In this document: in pieces, positions 42,577-54,882 of the stretch
Layout of the letters: each line of letters begins with the position of its first letter
Numbering within the stretch: position 1 is the first letter of the stretch
DNA from: Bradyrhizobium sediminis
GTDB taxonomy: Bacteria; Pseudomonadota; Alphaproteobacteria; Rhizobiales; Xanthobacteraceae
Direction: 5' to 3'
Length of the DNA stretch: 64,000 bases
NCBI RefSeq assembly: GCF_018736105.1
Contig: NZ_CP076135.1
Span: forward strand, 5,206,001-5,270,000
Made by a program: the position numbers and the translations under genes
Notes under the pieces: model-generated
The model's input: only the letters and a program-made list of their open reading frames with translations
What the model was told of the DNA's origin: nothing
The model's database searches: none

Positions 42577-43785
42577 TCACTTCTTCACCAACGGACACCG
42601 CGACAATTCCAGCGACTGGAACGCCTCGTTGCCGGGGATGGTTGCGAGCAGCTTGTAGTCGTCCCAGCGGGCCTTGGATTCCGAAGGCTTCTTGACCTCG
42701 AACAGATACATGTCGTGCACCATGCGGCCGTCCGCGCGGATCTTGCCGTTTTTGGCGAACATGTCGTTGATCGGGGTGTCCTTCATGATCTTGATGACGG
42801 CGGCCGATTCGGTGGTGCCTGCGGCCTTCACCGCCTTGAGATAATGCCCGACCGACGAGTAGATACCGGCCTGCGCCGACGTCGGCATCCGCTTGACGCG
42901 TTCCATGAAGCGTTTCGAAAACGCCCGGGTGTCGTCGTTGAGGTCCCAGTAGAAGGCTTCGGCGAGCAGCAGACCCTGCGCGGTCTCGAGCCCGATAGAG
43001 TCGATATCGGTGATGAAGGCGAGCAGCGGCGACAGCTTCTGGCCGCCGCTCTTCATCAACCCGAATTCGGCCGCCTGCTTGATCGCGTTGATGGTGTCGC
43101 CGCCGGCATTGGCGAGACCCACGACCTTGGCCTTCGAGGCCTGCGCCTGCAGCAGGAACGAGGAGAAGTCGGAGGTGTTGAGCGGATGCTTGACGCCTCC
43201 CAGCACCTTGCCGCCCGACTTCACCACCACGTTGGTGGTGTCCTTTTCCAGGTCCTGGCCGAAGGCATAGTCGGCGGTCAGGAAGAACCAGGTCTCGAAC
43301 CCTGATTTGACGGTCGCGAGCCCGGTGACGTTGGCCTGCGCGAAGGTGTCATAGGCATAATGCACGGTATAGGGACCGCAGGCCTCGTTCGAGAGCCGGA
43401 TCGAGGCGGGACCGTTGAAGATCACGATCTTGTTGCGCGCCTTGGCGATCTCGCCAGCAGCCAGCGCGGTGGCGGATGCGGCGACATCGATCAGGGCTTC
43501 GACGCCCTGGTTGTCGAGCATGTCGCGCGCGATGCTGGCGGAGAGGTCGGCCTTGTTGAGATGATCGGCCGCGACGATCTCGATCTTGCGCCCCAGCACC
43601 TCGCCGCCGAAATCCTCCACCGCCATCTTCGCGGCGATCTCGCTGCCCGGTCCGGTGATGTCGGCATAGAGCCCGGACATGTCGAGAATGGCGCCGAGTT
43701 TCAAGGGAGGCTTGCTCTGCGCGAATGCTGCGGTGGCGGCCAGCGCCAGCACCGATGCGAGAACGGATGAAAATACGCGCTGCAT
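42577..43785 (-). CDS. Branched-chain amino acid-type (LivJ-like) ABC substrate-binding protein
   Basis: The 402-residue periplasmic protein has a signal peptide (VLASVLALAATAAFAQ) and a type I periplasmic-binding fold starting LKLGAILDMSGLYADITGPGSEIAAKMAVEDFGG. In Bradyrhizobium such proteins mostly bind aromatic or fatty acids, not amino acids, and feed the neighbouring acyl-CoA pathway. No permease or ATPase genes are adjacent. ATG 43785 gives the signal peptide; the open frame extends further upstream without one. Confidence 0.92.
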   Translation of the reverse strand: MQRVFSSVLASVLALAATAAFAQSKPPLKLGAILDMSGLYADITGPGSEIAAKMAVEDFGGEVLGRKIEIVAADHLNKADLSASIARDMLDNQGVEALIDVAASATALAAGEIAKARNKIVIFNGPASIRLSNEACGPYTVHYAYDTFAQANVTGLATVKSGFETWFFLTADYAFGQDLEKDTTNVVVKSGGKVLGGVKHPLNTSDFSSFLLQAQASKAKVVGLANAGGDTINAIKQAAEFGLMKSGGQKLSPLLAFITDIDSIGLETAQGLLLAEAFYWDLNDDTRAFSKRFMERVKRMPTSAQAGIYSSVGHYLKAVKAAGTTESAAVIKIMKDTPINDMFAKNGKIRADGRMVHDMYLFEVKKPSESKARWDDYKLLATIPGNEAFQSLELSRCPLVKK

Positions 43786-44136
43786 GGAAACCTCCCTGTG
43801 AGCCGCGTTGCCTGCGGCCTCCATTTCTGTTGTCGCAATCATGCCGGAAGGTGCCAGCAGCGGCAAGCAGCGCGCCAGCGCGGCAGACATGCCGTTGCTT
43901 CACGCGTCACGCAATTTTTCCGCAAAGCGGAATGGGACGACAAAGGCTCTCTCAATATGTCGTCCCGGCGAACGCCGGGACCCCTACGCCGTGCCGTCGA
44001 TGGTTACGGCAAGTGCAAGTGGCCTTGTTGAAGCGTCTTGCTCCTGCAATAGACGACCGGGATGATGGGTCCCGGCGTTCGCCGGGACGACGTTGGTTGG
44101 TTGGTCAGGCGCAGAACGCCACACAAGACACGCCAC
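43786..44136. repeat. Gene-free 350 bp with a family A palindrome (43959-44093)
   Basis: CGTCCCGGCGAACGCCGGGACC (left) faces GGTCCCGGCGTTCGCCGGGACGACG (right), each end being itself a near-perfect hairpin. The 90 bp between the ends is unstructured to my eye. The rest up to 43958 is upstream sequence of the binding-protein gene. No gene is seen. Confidence 0.65.
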
Positions 44137-44550
44137 TCACCCCAACAACCCCTTCCCCGGCACATGGTTGAGCTCCAGCCTGATGCCATCCGGATCCTCG
44201 AACAGCAGCGAGTAATAGCCCGGCGCCCATTGATCCTCGCGCGGCGCGCGGATGATCGTGGTGCCGAGCGAAACCAGAAACGTGTGCAGCTCGTCGATGT
44301 CGGCACGCTCGCGGGCGCGGAAACAGAGGTGGTGCAGGCCGACGCGCTTCTGCTCGAAGGCCGCACCCGCATGCTCGGGCGACGGTGCTGAGATGCCGAC
44401 CGCGGTGCGGCCGCCGACGCAGTAATACGTCGTCTCGGTATCGATGACGGGCTTCAGCCCGAGAAACGGCAATAGCTTGCGATAGAATTCGCGGGAGCGC
44501 TCGAAATTCGACGCGGTCAGGAAAATATGCGCGATACCGTTGACTTCCAT
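44137..44550 (-). CDS. VOC family protein (glyoxalase-like, single domain)
   Basis: The 137-residue protein starts MEVNGIAHIFLTASNFERSREFYRKLLPFLGL. It has the metal-ligand His of the first strand, the His in GLHHLCFRA and the C-terminal Glu in LLFEDPDGIRLELNHVPG, so it is a complete VOC metal site. The reaction is unknown. A short upstream in-frame start (44571) exists, but 44550 begins the first strand. It stands alone beside a palindromic repeat. Confidence 0.87.
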   Translation of the reverse strand: MEVNGIAHIFLTASNFERSREFYRKLLPFLGLKPVIDTETTYYCVGGRTAVGISAPSPEHAGAAFEQKRVGLHHLCFRARERADIDELHTFLVSLGTTIIRAPREDQWAPGYYSLLFEDPDGIRLELNHVPGKGLLG

Positions 44551-44628
44551 CGTCTTCCCCTTCGTCGACAATGCGATTTCGGATAGTTTCCGATAAGGTT
44601 ATCCGCCGATCGCCGCAAGCCTACAGGA

Positions 44629-45447
44629 ATGAATCCGATCCAGCGCAGCGTCATGCAGCCGGTGCCCGCCACGCGGGCGCGTTGCGCCGTATTTGCCGCG
44701 GCGGCGCTGACATGCGTGGCGCATGCCGCCGCTGTGCCGGCGCACGCGGCGGGATGTTCGTTGGCACCGCAGGGCGAAGGCCGCGTCGCCGCGGTGATCG
44801 ATGCGCGAACGTTTCGCCTGCAGGACGGCCGCGAGGTCCGGCTCGCCGGGATCGAGCCGGCCGCATCGGGGAAAGCCGGCCGGACGGCGGCGCTGGCGGC
44901 GATCATTGCCGGCCGCGACGTCACCCTGCACGGCGAGGACGACACCCCGGACCGCTACGGCCGCCAGCCCGCTTTCGTCTATCTCGCCGGCGCCGACACC
45001 CCGGTGCAAAACGTGCTGCTGGCGCAGGGCGAGGCGCTGGTATCGGCCGATGTCACCGGGAAGGAATGCGCGGCAAGCCTGTTCGCCGCGGAGGCCGAGG
45101 CGCGGGACGCCAAACGGGGAACATGGGCCGATCCGGCGGCCATAAAAAACGCGGAAAGTCCGGGCGATATTTTGGCCGGGATCGGGCGCTTTACCGTGGT
45201 CGAGGGCAAGGTTTTGTCGGTCAGGCAGGCCGGGGCAACGACTTACCTGAATTTCGGGCGGAACTGGACACGGGACTTTGCCGTGACTATTTCAAGGCGG
45301 GTGTTGCCGGTGATCGAAGCCGGAGGGCTTGGCCTTAAGTCACTGGAAAATCGACGGATTCGCGTTCGCGGCTGGGTCGAGGCGCGGCAAGGTCCACGGA
45401 TTGAAGTGCTGCGGGTGGGGCAGATAGAGATGCTGGGCGGGAACTAG
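44629..45447 (+). CDS. Secreted thermonuclease (SNase)-like protein
   Basis: The 272-residue protein has a signal peptide (ending VPAHAAG) and an SNase/OB-fold domain at about residues 48-165. It shows VIDARTFRLQDGREVRLAGIEP and TPDRYGRQPAFVYL, where the Asp and Arg match calcium and phosphate contacts of the family, and EAEARDAKRGTWAD at the end. A C-terminal extra domain of about 90 residues (VVEGKVLSVRQAGATTYLNF) looks like a second OB fold. It lies directly before the M48 protease gene on the same strand. Confidence 0.85.
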   Translation: MNPIQRSVMQPVPATRARCAVFAAAALTCVAHAAAVPAHAAGCSLAPQGEGRVAAVIDARTFRLQDGREVRLAGIEPAASGKAGRTAALAAIIAGRDVTLHGEDDTPDRYGRQPAFVYLAGADTPVQNVLLAQGEALVSADVTGKECAASLFAAEAEARDAKRGTWADPAAIKNAESPGDILAGIGRFTVVEGKVLSVRQAGATTYLNFGRNWTRDFAVTISRRVLPVIEAGGLGLKSLENRRIRVRGWVEARQGPRIEVLRVGQIEMLGGN

Positions 45448-45504
45448 CCCGCCGGCCAACAATGAGTAGCTGAAGTGGCGGTTTGTGCGGGACGGCGCCA
45501 GGGA

Positions 45505-46962
45505 ATGACCAGCCGCGGCCTTTGGGCTGCGGGTTCCCTGCTGTGCGCGCTCGCGCTGGCCGGCTGCGGCGATTTCAGCCGGTTCCAGATCGCCGCGCCC
45601 TCGGCCGGCAGTGCGGTCAAACCGAACCGGACGGTCGCGCAGACGCCCGCCGCCGAGCGCGAGCATGAGCGCATCCTCTCCTCCTATGGCGGCGCCTATG
45701 ACGACCCCAAGCTGGCAGCCCTGATCAGCAAGACGGTCGACCGGCTGGTCGCGGCTTCCGATCGTCCCGACCAGGCCTACAGGGTGACCATCCTCAATTC
45801 CGGCGCGGTCAATGCGTTCGCGCTGCCGACCGGCCAGCTCTACGTGACCCGCGGCCTGATTGCGCTCGCCAGCGACACCTCGGAACTGTCGTCGGTGCTG
45901 AGCCACGAGATGGCGCATGTGCTGGCCAAGCACGCCTCGATCCGCGAGGACCAGGCGCGCCAGGCCGCCGTCGTCACCCGCGTCGTCACCGACATGGGCA
46001 ACGATCCCGATCTGACTGCGCTGGCGCTCGCGAAGACGAAGCTGACGATGGCGAGCTTCTCGCGCGCCCAGGAATTCGAGGCCGACGGCATCGGCGTCGG
46101 CATTTCGGCGCGCGCGCATTTCGATCCCTACGGCGCCGCGCGCTTCCTTGCCTCGATGGAGCGCAACGCCGCGCTGAAGGCGGGCAAGACCTCGCTCGAT
46201 CCGCGCGCGCAGGACTTCCTGTCGTCGCACCCGGCGACGCCCGAACGCGTGCAGAACGCACAGAACTCGGCCCGCCAGTTCACCTCGCCGCAGGGCGGCG
46301 AGCGCGACCGCGAAACCTATCTCGCCGCCATCGACAACATCGTCTATGGCGAAGATCCCAGCGAAGGTTTCGTGCGCGGCCGGCGTTTCCTACACCCGAA
46401 ACTCGGCTTCACCTTCGCCGCCCCCGACACTTTCACGCTGGACAATACCGCGCAGGCGGTGATCGGCGTGCGCGAAGGCGGTACGCAGGCGATGCGCTTC
46501 GACGTGGTGCGGGTGCCGGCGGAGCAGACGCTGGTCGACTATCTCAATTCCGGCTGGATGGAGAATGTCGACAAGGGCTCGGCTGAAGAGCTGACCATCA
46601 ACGGCTTCCCGGGGGCGTCGGCGACCGCGCATGGCGACCAGTGGCAATTCAAGGTCTACGCGCTGCGCTTCGGCAGCGACGTCTACCGCTTCATCTTCGC
46701 CTCCCGGCAGAAGACCACCGAGAGCGAGCGCAACGCGCGGGAAACCGTCAACTCGTTCCGGCGCCTGACGCTGGCGGAAACCCAGGCCGCGCGGCCGCTG
46801 CGCATCAAGGTGATCACCGTGCAGCCCGGCGACACCGTGGAATCGCTGTCGCACCGCATGGCCGGCGTCGACCGCCCGGCCGAGCGCTTCCGCATCCTGA
46901 ACGGGCTCGAAGCCCACGCGCAGGTGAAAGCGCGCGACCGCGTCAAGATCGTGGTGGATTGA
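45505..46962 (+). CDS. M48 family metalloprotease lipoprotein (BepA-like)
   Basis: The 485-residue periplasmic zinc protease has the lipobox LALAGC (Cys 21), HEMAH at residues 134-138 with the third zinc ligand in QEFEADGIGV, and a C-terminal LysM-like segment (ITVQPGDTVESLSHRMAG ... KARDRVKIVV). BepA-type enzymes help outer-membrane protein assembly or remove misassembled proteins. ATG 45505 was chosen since the signal peptide begins there; the frame opens at 45475. It is convergent with carD, separated by a palindrome and a terminator. Confidence 0.93.
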   Translation: MTSRGLWAAGSLLCALALAGCGDFSRFQIAAPSAGSAVKPNRTVAQTPAAEREHERILSSYGGAYDDPKLAALISKTVDRLVAASDRPDQAYRVTILNSGAVNAFALPTGQLYVTRGLIALASDTSELSSVLSHEMAHVLAKHASIREDQARQAAVVTRVVTDMGNDPDLTALALAKTKLTMASFSRAQEFEADGIGVGISARAHFDPYGAARFLASMERNAALKAGKTSLDPRAQDFLSSHPATPERVQNAQNSARQFTSPQGGERDRETYLAAIDNIVYGEDPSEGFVRGRRFLHPKLGFTFAAPDTFTLDNTAQAVIGVREGGTQAMRFDVVRVPAEQTLVDYLNSGWMENVDKGSAEELTINGFPGASATAHGDQWQFKVYALRFGSDVYRFIFASRQKTTESERNARETVNSFRRLTLAETQAARPLRIKVITVQPGDTVESLSHRMAGVDRPAERFRILNGLEAHAQVKARDRVKIVVD

Positions 46963-47050
46963 CGCGCGAAGCGCGTCATCTCCGATGCGCAATGGCGCAT
47001 TTGAGGGCACGAAGCGAACCCGGGATCTCGATCAACTATCTCAAATCTCC

Positions 47051-47173
47051 CGTCGTCCCCGCGCACGCAGGGACCCATAACCACCGATGTCTGTGTTGCG
47101 CATTGCTGGAGCCACAGCGGATTCCAGCAATGCGCATTCGTGGTTATGGGTCCCCGCGTGCGCGGGGACGACG
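47051..47173. repeat. Palindromic repeat, family A
   Basis: CGTCGTCCCCGCGCACGCAGGGACCCATAACCAC at the left is matched by GTGGTTATGGGTCCCCGCGTGCGCGGGGACGACG at the right. An inner ATGCGCATTGCTGGA/TCCAGCAATGCGCAT-type stem gives a nearly continuous hairpin. It is the best-conserved copy in the window. Confidence 0.75.
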
Positions 47174-47187
47174 AGTTGATAGACCAC

Positions 47188-47214
47188 AAAAAAGCCCGGT
47201 CTCGCGACCGGGCT
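47188..47214 (-). terminator. Rho-independent terminator of carD
   Basis: On the minus strand AGCCCGGTC-GCGA-GACCGGGCT (9 bp stem, 47193-47214) is followed by TTTTTT (47193-47188). It lies 28 bp after the carD stop. Confidence 0.85.
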
Positions 47215-47241
47215 TCTTATTGCTGAACCAGTGAGGCTGGC

Positions 47242-48039
47242 TTACGCCGCCTCGTCCGCGACGGCGGCATCGTCGCCATCGGCGTCGGCATCCGCATCAC
47301 CGTCGGCAGCTTCGGCTTCCGCCTTGGCGCCGCGGCGCGGGCTCTTGGCGAGCTGGCCTTCGATTTCCTTGACCGCTTCGGTCTCGGTCGAGTGCTGCAC
47401 CACGGCGATTTCGCGCGACAGCCGGTCGAGCGCCGCTTCGTAGAGCTGGCGTTCGCTGTAGGACTGTTCGGGCTGCGATTCCGAGCGATAGAGATCGCGC
47501 ACCACTTCGGCGATCGCGACGATGTCTCCGGAATTGATCTTGGCTTCGTATTCCTGGGCCCGGCGCGACCACATCGTGCGCTTGACGCGCGCCCGGCCTT
47601 TGAGGGTTTCCAGAGCCTTCTTGACCAGCGCCGGCTCCGACAGCTTGCGCATGCCGACATTGGCGACCTTCGCGGTCGGCACCCGGAGCGTCATCTTGTC
47701 CTTCATGAAATTGATCACGAACAGCTCGAGCCTGGCGCCGGCGATCTCCTGCTCCTCGATGGCCAGGATCTGGCCAACGCCGTGCGCCGGATACACCACG
47801 AATTCGTTGGTCTTGAAGCCCTGGCGCTGGGTCAGAACCTTCTTCGGCTCTTCGACCCGGGGAGCGGCAGCCACGGGCTTGGCGGCGGCAACCGGCTTCA
47901 CCGCGGCCTTTACGACAGGAGCCTTGGCCACGGGAGCCTTCACGGCGGCCTTCGGGGCCGTCTTGGGGGCAGCAACCTTCGAAGCAGTGGCCTTCGCACC
48001 GGTCGCTTTCGCGGCAGTTTTTGCAGTCTTGTTTGGCAT
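47242..48039 (-). CDS. CarD family transcriptional regulator with Lys/Ala-rich N-terminal tail
   Basis: This RNA-polymerase-binding global regulator has the CarD/CdnL Tudor-like domain GFKTNEFVVYPAHGVGQILAIEEQE ... FVINFMKDKMTLRVP, followed by the helical DNA-binding part ending SREIAVVQHSTETEA, and an acidic tail (DGDADADADGDDAA). Before the CarD domain lies a long Lys/Ala/Pro-rich stretch. Start 48039 has a GAAG ribosome-binding match. The same frame stays open to 48333 and remains histone-H1-like (KTRKKSASKTTTTKKAAAV), so a GTG at 48207 or an earlier start may be used. It is transcribed away from fdxA. Confidence 0.9.
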   Translation of the reverse strand: MPNKTAKTAAKATGAKATASKVAAPKTAPKAAVKAPVAKAPVVKAAVKPVAAAKPVAAAPRVEEPKKVLTQRQGFKTNEFVVYPAHGVGQILAIEEQEIAGARLELFVINFMKDKMTLRVPTAKVANVGMRKLSEPALVKKALETLKGRARVKRTMWSRRAQEYEAKINSGDIVAIAEVVRDLYRSESQPEQSYSERQLYEAALDRLSREIAVVQHSTETEAVKEIEGQLAKSPRRGAKAEAEAADGDADADADGDDAAVADEAA

Positions 48040-48457
48040 TGCGCTTCTTTTGTTTTTCGAGGATTTTGCAGCCGAGGCCTTGGCGGCGGTCCGGGTATCC
48101 CTGAGGGACGTCCGGGCACGGCTCTTGGTTGCGCTACGGCTCACCGCGGCGGCTTTTTTCGTCGTCGTCGTCTTGGAAGCACTCTTTTTACGCGTTTTCT
48201 GTGACACAGCCTGCGCGCGGAACTGCCACGCCCCTGTTCGATGTTTTTCACGGGAACCCATAGGGGCCATAAGCGGGGCTGACGGGTTCGGCTTATAATG
48301 TGCCCAATATAGCACATTTTCCGCAAAAATCAATGATTTACGCCCTGTCAGGGGCTTTGGCAGGCGGTTTCGGGCGTTTCAGCGGAATTAGGGTTAAGTC
48401 GGCGGCAATTTGGGGCCGAACCGGCCCCAATTCAATCGAGCCAAAGGCGGCTTCGAA

Positions 48458-48796
48458 TCAGTCGCCGGTTCCGGCCTTCGGAGAAAAATATTTCTCGAAC
48501 TTGCCTTCCATCCCCTCGAAATCCTTGGCGTCGTCGGGGGAGTCCTTCTTCTGGGTGATGTTCGGCCAGCTCTTGGCATATTCGGTATTCACCTCCAGCC
48601 ACTTCTCCAGGCCGGGCTCGGTGTCGGGCTTGATCGCGTCGGCGGGGCATTCCGGTTCGCACACGCCGCAGTCGATACATTCGTCGGGATGGATGACCAG
48701 CATGTTCTCGCCCTCGTAGAAACAGTCTACCGGGCAGACCTCAACGCAATCGGTGTATTTGCATTTAATGCAGGCTTCAGTGACGACGTAAGTCAT
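48458..48796 (-). CDS. fdxA: Ferredoxin FdxA (7Fe-type)
   Basis: The 112-residue ferredoxin has [21 protein letters not shown] (3Fe-4S/4Fe-4S ligands) and [16 protein letters not shown] (4Fe-4S ligands), the classic seven-iron FdxA pattern with a C-terminal extension. It is a small cytoplasmic electron carrier, usually essential or housekeeping in Rhizobiales. The order helicase, S4 protein, fdxA, carD on one strand is a conserved block in this order. Confidence 0.95.
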   Translation of the reverse strand: MTYVVTEACIKCKYTDCVEVCPVDCFYEGENMLVIHPDECIDCGVCEPECPADAIKPDTEPGLEKWLEVNTEYAKSWPNITQKKDSPDDAKDFEGMEGKFEKYFSPKAGTGD

Positions 48797-48934
48797 CCAG
48801 GGCTCCGAAACGGGTCAGTTTTGCGTGGTTTGCGTAGCGCATGAACTGCGCAGCCGCAAGTGAAGCAACGCGCCAAAAAGGCGCGCTTTCAGCATTCCTG
48901 CGCCAGCCTGAACGCGCTTGAAAGCAAATAGTTA

Positions 48935-49201
48935 CTATTGGCGGTCGCGCAAATCCTCGTAAAGCACGCGGGCGGCGGTGGCGTCGCCCCGGCGCTCCGC
49001 GAACGCGACGACTTTCAGGACGCGCACCGAGTTGTCGAGCCCGACGGTGACGACGTCGCCGATCTTGACGGCATGGCCGGGCGCCTTCTCGCGCACGCCG
49101 TTGACGCGGACGTGGCCGGCTTCCACCAGCGCAGCGGCGCTGGAGCGGGCCTTCACCACCCGCGCATGCCACAGCCATTTATCGAGACGCTGGCGCTCCA
49201 A
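48935..49201 (-). CDS. S4-domain RNA-binding protein (HslR-like)
   Basis: The 88-residue protein is mostly one S4 domain: QRLDKWLWHARVVKARSSAAALVEAGHVRVNGV, then a C-terminal basic tail. HslR homologues bind stalled 50S subunits carrying peptidyl-tRNA and help recycle them. A palindromic repeat separates it from the upstream helicase gene; fdxA follows downstream. Confidence 0.92.
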   Translation of the reverse strand: MERQRLDKWLWHARVVKARSSAAALVEAGHVRVNGVREKAPGHAVKIGDVVTVGLDNSVRVLKVVAFAERRGDATAARVLYEDLRDRQ

Positions 49202-49245
49202 GCGACACCACTTCGAGAAGGATCAGCACTTTTTCTCTTGCGGAG

Positions 49246-49350
49246 GCCGCCTCCTTCGAGACGGCGCTTCGCGCCTCCTCAGGATGAGGAACTCTTCATC
49301 CCTCGTGGTGAGGAGCGCGGCAACGCCGCGCGTCTCGAACCATGAGGCCG
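49246..49350. repeat. Palindromic repeat, family B
   Basis: CTCCTTCGAGACGGCGCTTCGCGCC...CTCAGGATGAGG is followed by GGTGAGGAGCGCGGCAACGCCGCGCGTCTCGAACCATGAGGCC. The second half is base-for-base the same as in the copies at 60543 and 62554. It sits between the helicase and S4-protein genes. Confidence 0.75.
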
Positions 49351-49377
49351 GAAATGCCTTGGCTAGTCCTTGCCTGG

Positions 49378-52785
<3,408 letters not shown>

Positions 52786-53237
52786 TTTTATTGGGTTTCT
52801 GCGCCGCTGGTTTCTTCTGGTTTCCTGGAGATGTCTCGAAATGCGACGCATCTGTCGTCGCTGTTTAAGCTTCGGAACGAGTCCGGAACGAATCGCGCCC
52901 GAATCGGTGACTCCGTCCAACTCCCGTTACGTTCACCGCAACATCTCGGCCCGGCAGCGCATCGCGGCACTAGATCAAGTTTGGGAGCGAGCCACAAGCG
53001 GCGGAAACCGGACCAAATTCCTTAAGAGTTCAGGGGCGCGGAGTCGAATCAGAAGCGGTGAAGAGTCAAGCGATGAGTCACTCCACTTCCCCTCTCCCCT
53101 TGTGGGAGAGGGTGGCCGCGATGCGGAAGCATCGCGGACGGGTGAGGGGTCTGTCTCCGCGGATGGAGACCCCTCATCCGGCGCGCTCAAGAGCGCGCCA
53201 CCTTCTCCCACAAGGGGAGAAGGGAAGAGAAAACCTC
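52786..53237. repeat. Gene-free 450 bp with a family C palindrome (53085-53226)
   Basis: CTTCCCCTCTCCCCTTGTGGGAGAGGGTGG at the left faces CCACCTTCTCCCACAAGGGGAGAAGGGAAG at the right, with GAGGGGTCTGTCTCCGCGG / CCGCGGATGGAGACCCCTC in the middle. It is a very long hairpin. The part next to the helicase (52786-53084) contains its upstream region; I see no gene or tRNA in it. Confidence 0.65.
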
Positions 53238-54116
53238 TCACTGCGTCTTCGCCACCCGCGGCGGGGTGGCCTGGGTGATGAACTGGGTGGCTTCCAGCAT
53301 GGCGGGGCCGAGCGGGGTCGGGATCTTCATCCAGAACGGCACCAGGATGCGGGTTCCCGCGACAGGCGCGAACGCGATCTCGATATTGCGCTGGGCGGCG
53401 AGGTATTTGATGACCGGACGGTCCGGGATGTAGCCCGAGACCGGCGTGAAATACACCGCGCACACCACGACAGGGCCGCGATAGCCCTTTTCGGCCTTGA
53501 CGGTTTCCATGCGCTTGAAGTCGAGCTTGAGGTCGTAGCGCATGCGGCCGTCGAAGATGCCGGCGCCGACGCGGCAGGCTTCCGGCGTCAGCGGATCGCC
53601 ATTGCCCGGCACCCGCAGCATCGATCCGGTCATGGGATCGTAGACCCCGCGGCGATGCGCCTCGGTGACCGGCAGCCGGTCGGCATCGACAGGCGGTTCC
53701 GGCTCGATCGCGAATTCCCTGATGTTGCCGTTCGCCAGCACCATGCGGATGGCTTCGGTCTTTTTCGCCGTGGTGGTGGAGGCGGAATAATGGCTCGCCA
53801 CCAGCGCGCCGCCGACCACCCGGCCCTGCGCCGCACCGGTGCCGGAGCCGCCGGAGAACGCCTTCAAAAGCCCCGAGGTGCCGCCGGAGGCGGAGGCGGA
53901 AAACACGTCGTCGCCGATTTCAATGTTCCAGGCGCCCTTGCCGATCGGAATCCCCGCCAGCGTCGCCTCATAGCGGGCATCGAGCCGGCCTTGCGCGAAA
54001 GCGGCCGGCTGGGAGCCGAGCAGCACGGCCAAACCCATACCGAAGCCGATACCCAGGCCCATACCCAGACCACCCAGCGCCCGCCGGGCCGATGCGGCCA
54101 GCCGGGGCGAAATCAT
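53238..54116 (-). CDS. DUF3108 domain protein, exported
   Basis: The roughly 292-residue protein has a Gly-rich signal peptide (GIGFGMGLAVLLGSQPAAFA) and the DUF3108 domain (LDARYEATLAGIPIGKGAWNIEI ... RYDLKLDFKRMETVKAEKGYRGPVVVCAVYFTPVSGYIPDRP), a beta-rich lipocalin-like fold of unknown function, periplasmic in Rhizobiales. Two starts are possible (54170 and 54116); the later one gives the better signal peptide. It is divergent from rpmB, with the rpmB promoter in between. Confidence 0.87.
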   Translation of the reverse strand: MISPRLAASARRALGGLGMGLGIGFGMGLAVLLGSQPAAFAQGRLDARYEATLAGIPIGKGAWNIEIGDDVFSASASGGTSGLLKAFSGGSGTGAAQGRVVGGALVASHYSASTTTAKKTEAIRMVLANGNIREFAIEPEPPVDADRLPVTEAHRRGVYDPMTGSMLRVPGNGDPLTPEACRVGAGIFDGRMRYDLKLDFKRMETVKAEKGYRGPVVVCAVYFTPVSGYIPDRPVIKYLAAQRNIEIAFAPVAGTRILVPFWMKIPTPLGPAMLEATQFITQATPPRVAKTQ

Positions 54117-54337
54117 GCGGGAATGGGTCACTGAGAGGCGGTCCTCACGTCGGCGCGGGTAATGTATCATTTAGGGCAAAATATCCGGCGGACAATGCGC
54201 CGGCGCCTGCAAGCTATGATGTCGGCGGCGAATACGCCGTTTATATGATGGGTGAAAAGGGGCCGAACCGCCTTTCGGAACAGGGCTTTCCGGCCCATTT
54301 GCCGGCCCATTTGGGCCGATCTTTGGGCTGCAAAACC

Positions 54338-54366
54338 TTGACGCCCCGCTGCTCACCCCCTATACG
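54338..54366 (+). promoter_or_regulatory. Sigma-70-type promoter of rpmB
   Basis: TTGACG (54338-54343), a 17 bp spacer and TATACG (54361-54366) form a near-consensus promoter about 95 bp upstream of the rpmB start, as expected for a strongly expressed ribosomal protein gene. Confidence 0.6.
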
Positions 54367-54459
54367 TCCGCGGTTCCTGAAATGGACGTGAATTTGAACC
54401 CCCGCGCCGCGCCCTCGAAGGGCTGACGGATGGGTCGGGGATGCAAGAGGATTTTCGCT

Positions 54460-54765
54460 ATGTCGCGGCGCTGTGAACTGACGGCCAAGGGCCCGCTGGT
54501 GGGCCACAAGGTGAGCCACTCCAACATCAAGACCAAGCGCCGGTTCCTGCCGAACCTGTGCAACGTCACCTTCATCTCGGACGCGCTCGGCCGCAACGTG
54601 CGCTTAAGGGTCTCGACCAACGCGCTGAAATCAGTCGATCACCGCGGCGGCCTCGACGCCTTCCTGATCAAGGCCAAGGCCGACGAGCTTTCGCCGAAGG
54701 CGCTGCTCCTGAAGCGCGCGATCGAAAAGAAGATAGCAGCCGCGCCGGTGGCGAAGGCGAGCTGA
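54460..54765 (+). CDS. rpmB: 50S ribosomal protein L28
   Basis: The 101-residue protein starts [22 protein letters not shown] with [14 protein letters not shown], the L28 signature, and [21 protein letters not shown]. It is the normal alphaproteobacterial length. Start 54460 is preceded by AAGAGG. It is followed by a strong terminator and then, in the opposite direction, by the Gabija-type operon. Confidence 0.97.
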   Translation: MSRRCELTAKGPLVGHKVSHSNIKTKRRFLPNLCNVTFISDALGRNVRLRVSTNALKSVDHRGGLDAFLIKAKADELSPKALLLKRAIEKKIAAAPVAKAS

Positions 54766-54805
54766 GCTTCGCTTTAAGCCGGATTAGCGTTGAGGGTTAT
54801 GAACG

Positions 54806-54836
54806 GCCGGGTCGAAAGACCCGGCTTTCTTGTTTT
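54806..54836 (+). terminator. Rho-independent terminator of rpmB
   Basis: GCCGGGTC-GAAA-GACCCGGC (8 bp stem, stable GAAA loop) followed by the T-rich TTTCTTGTTTT, 41 bp after the rpmB stop. Confidence 0.9.
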
Positions 54837-54882
54837 GGGCAGTCATAACCCGCCCCACACTTGAGGCACGATAGACACGCCG

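Noticed and set aside
48408..48431. Terminator after fdxA (TTGGGGCC-GAACC-GGCCCCAA)
   Set aside because: The stem is real, but no T-run follows on the minus strand, so factor-independent termination is not supported.
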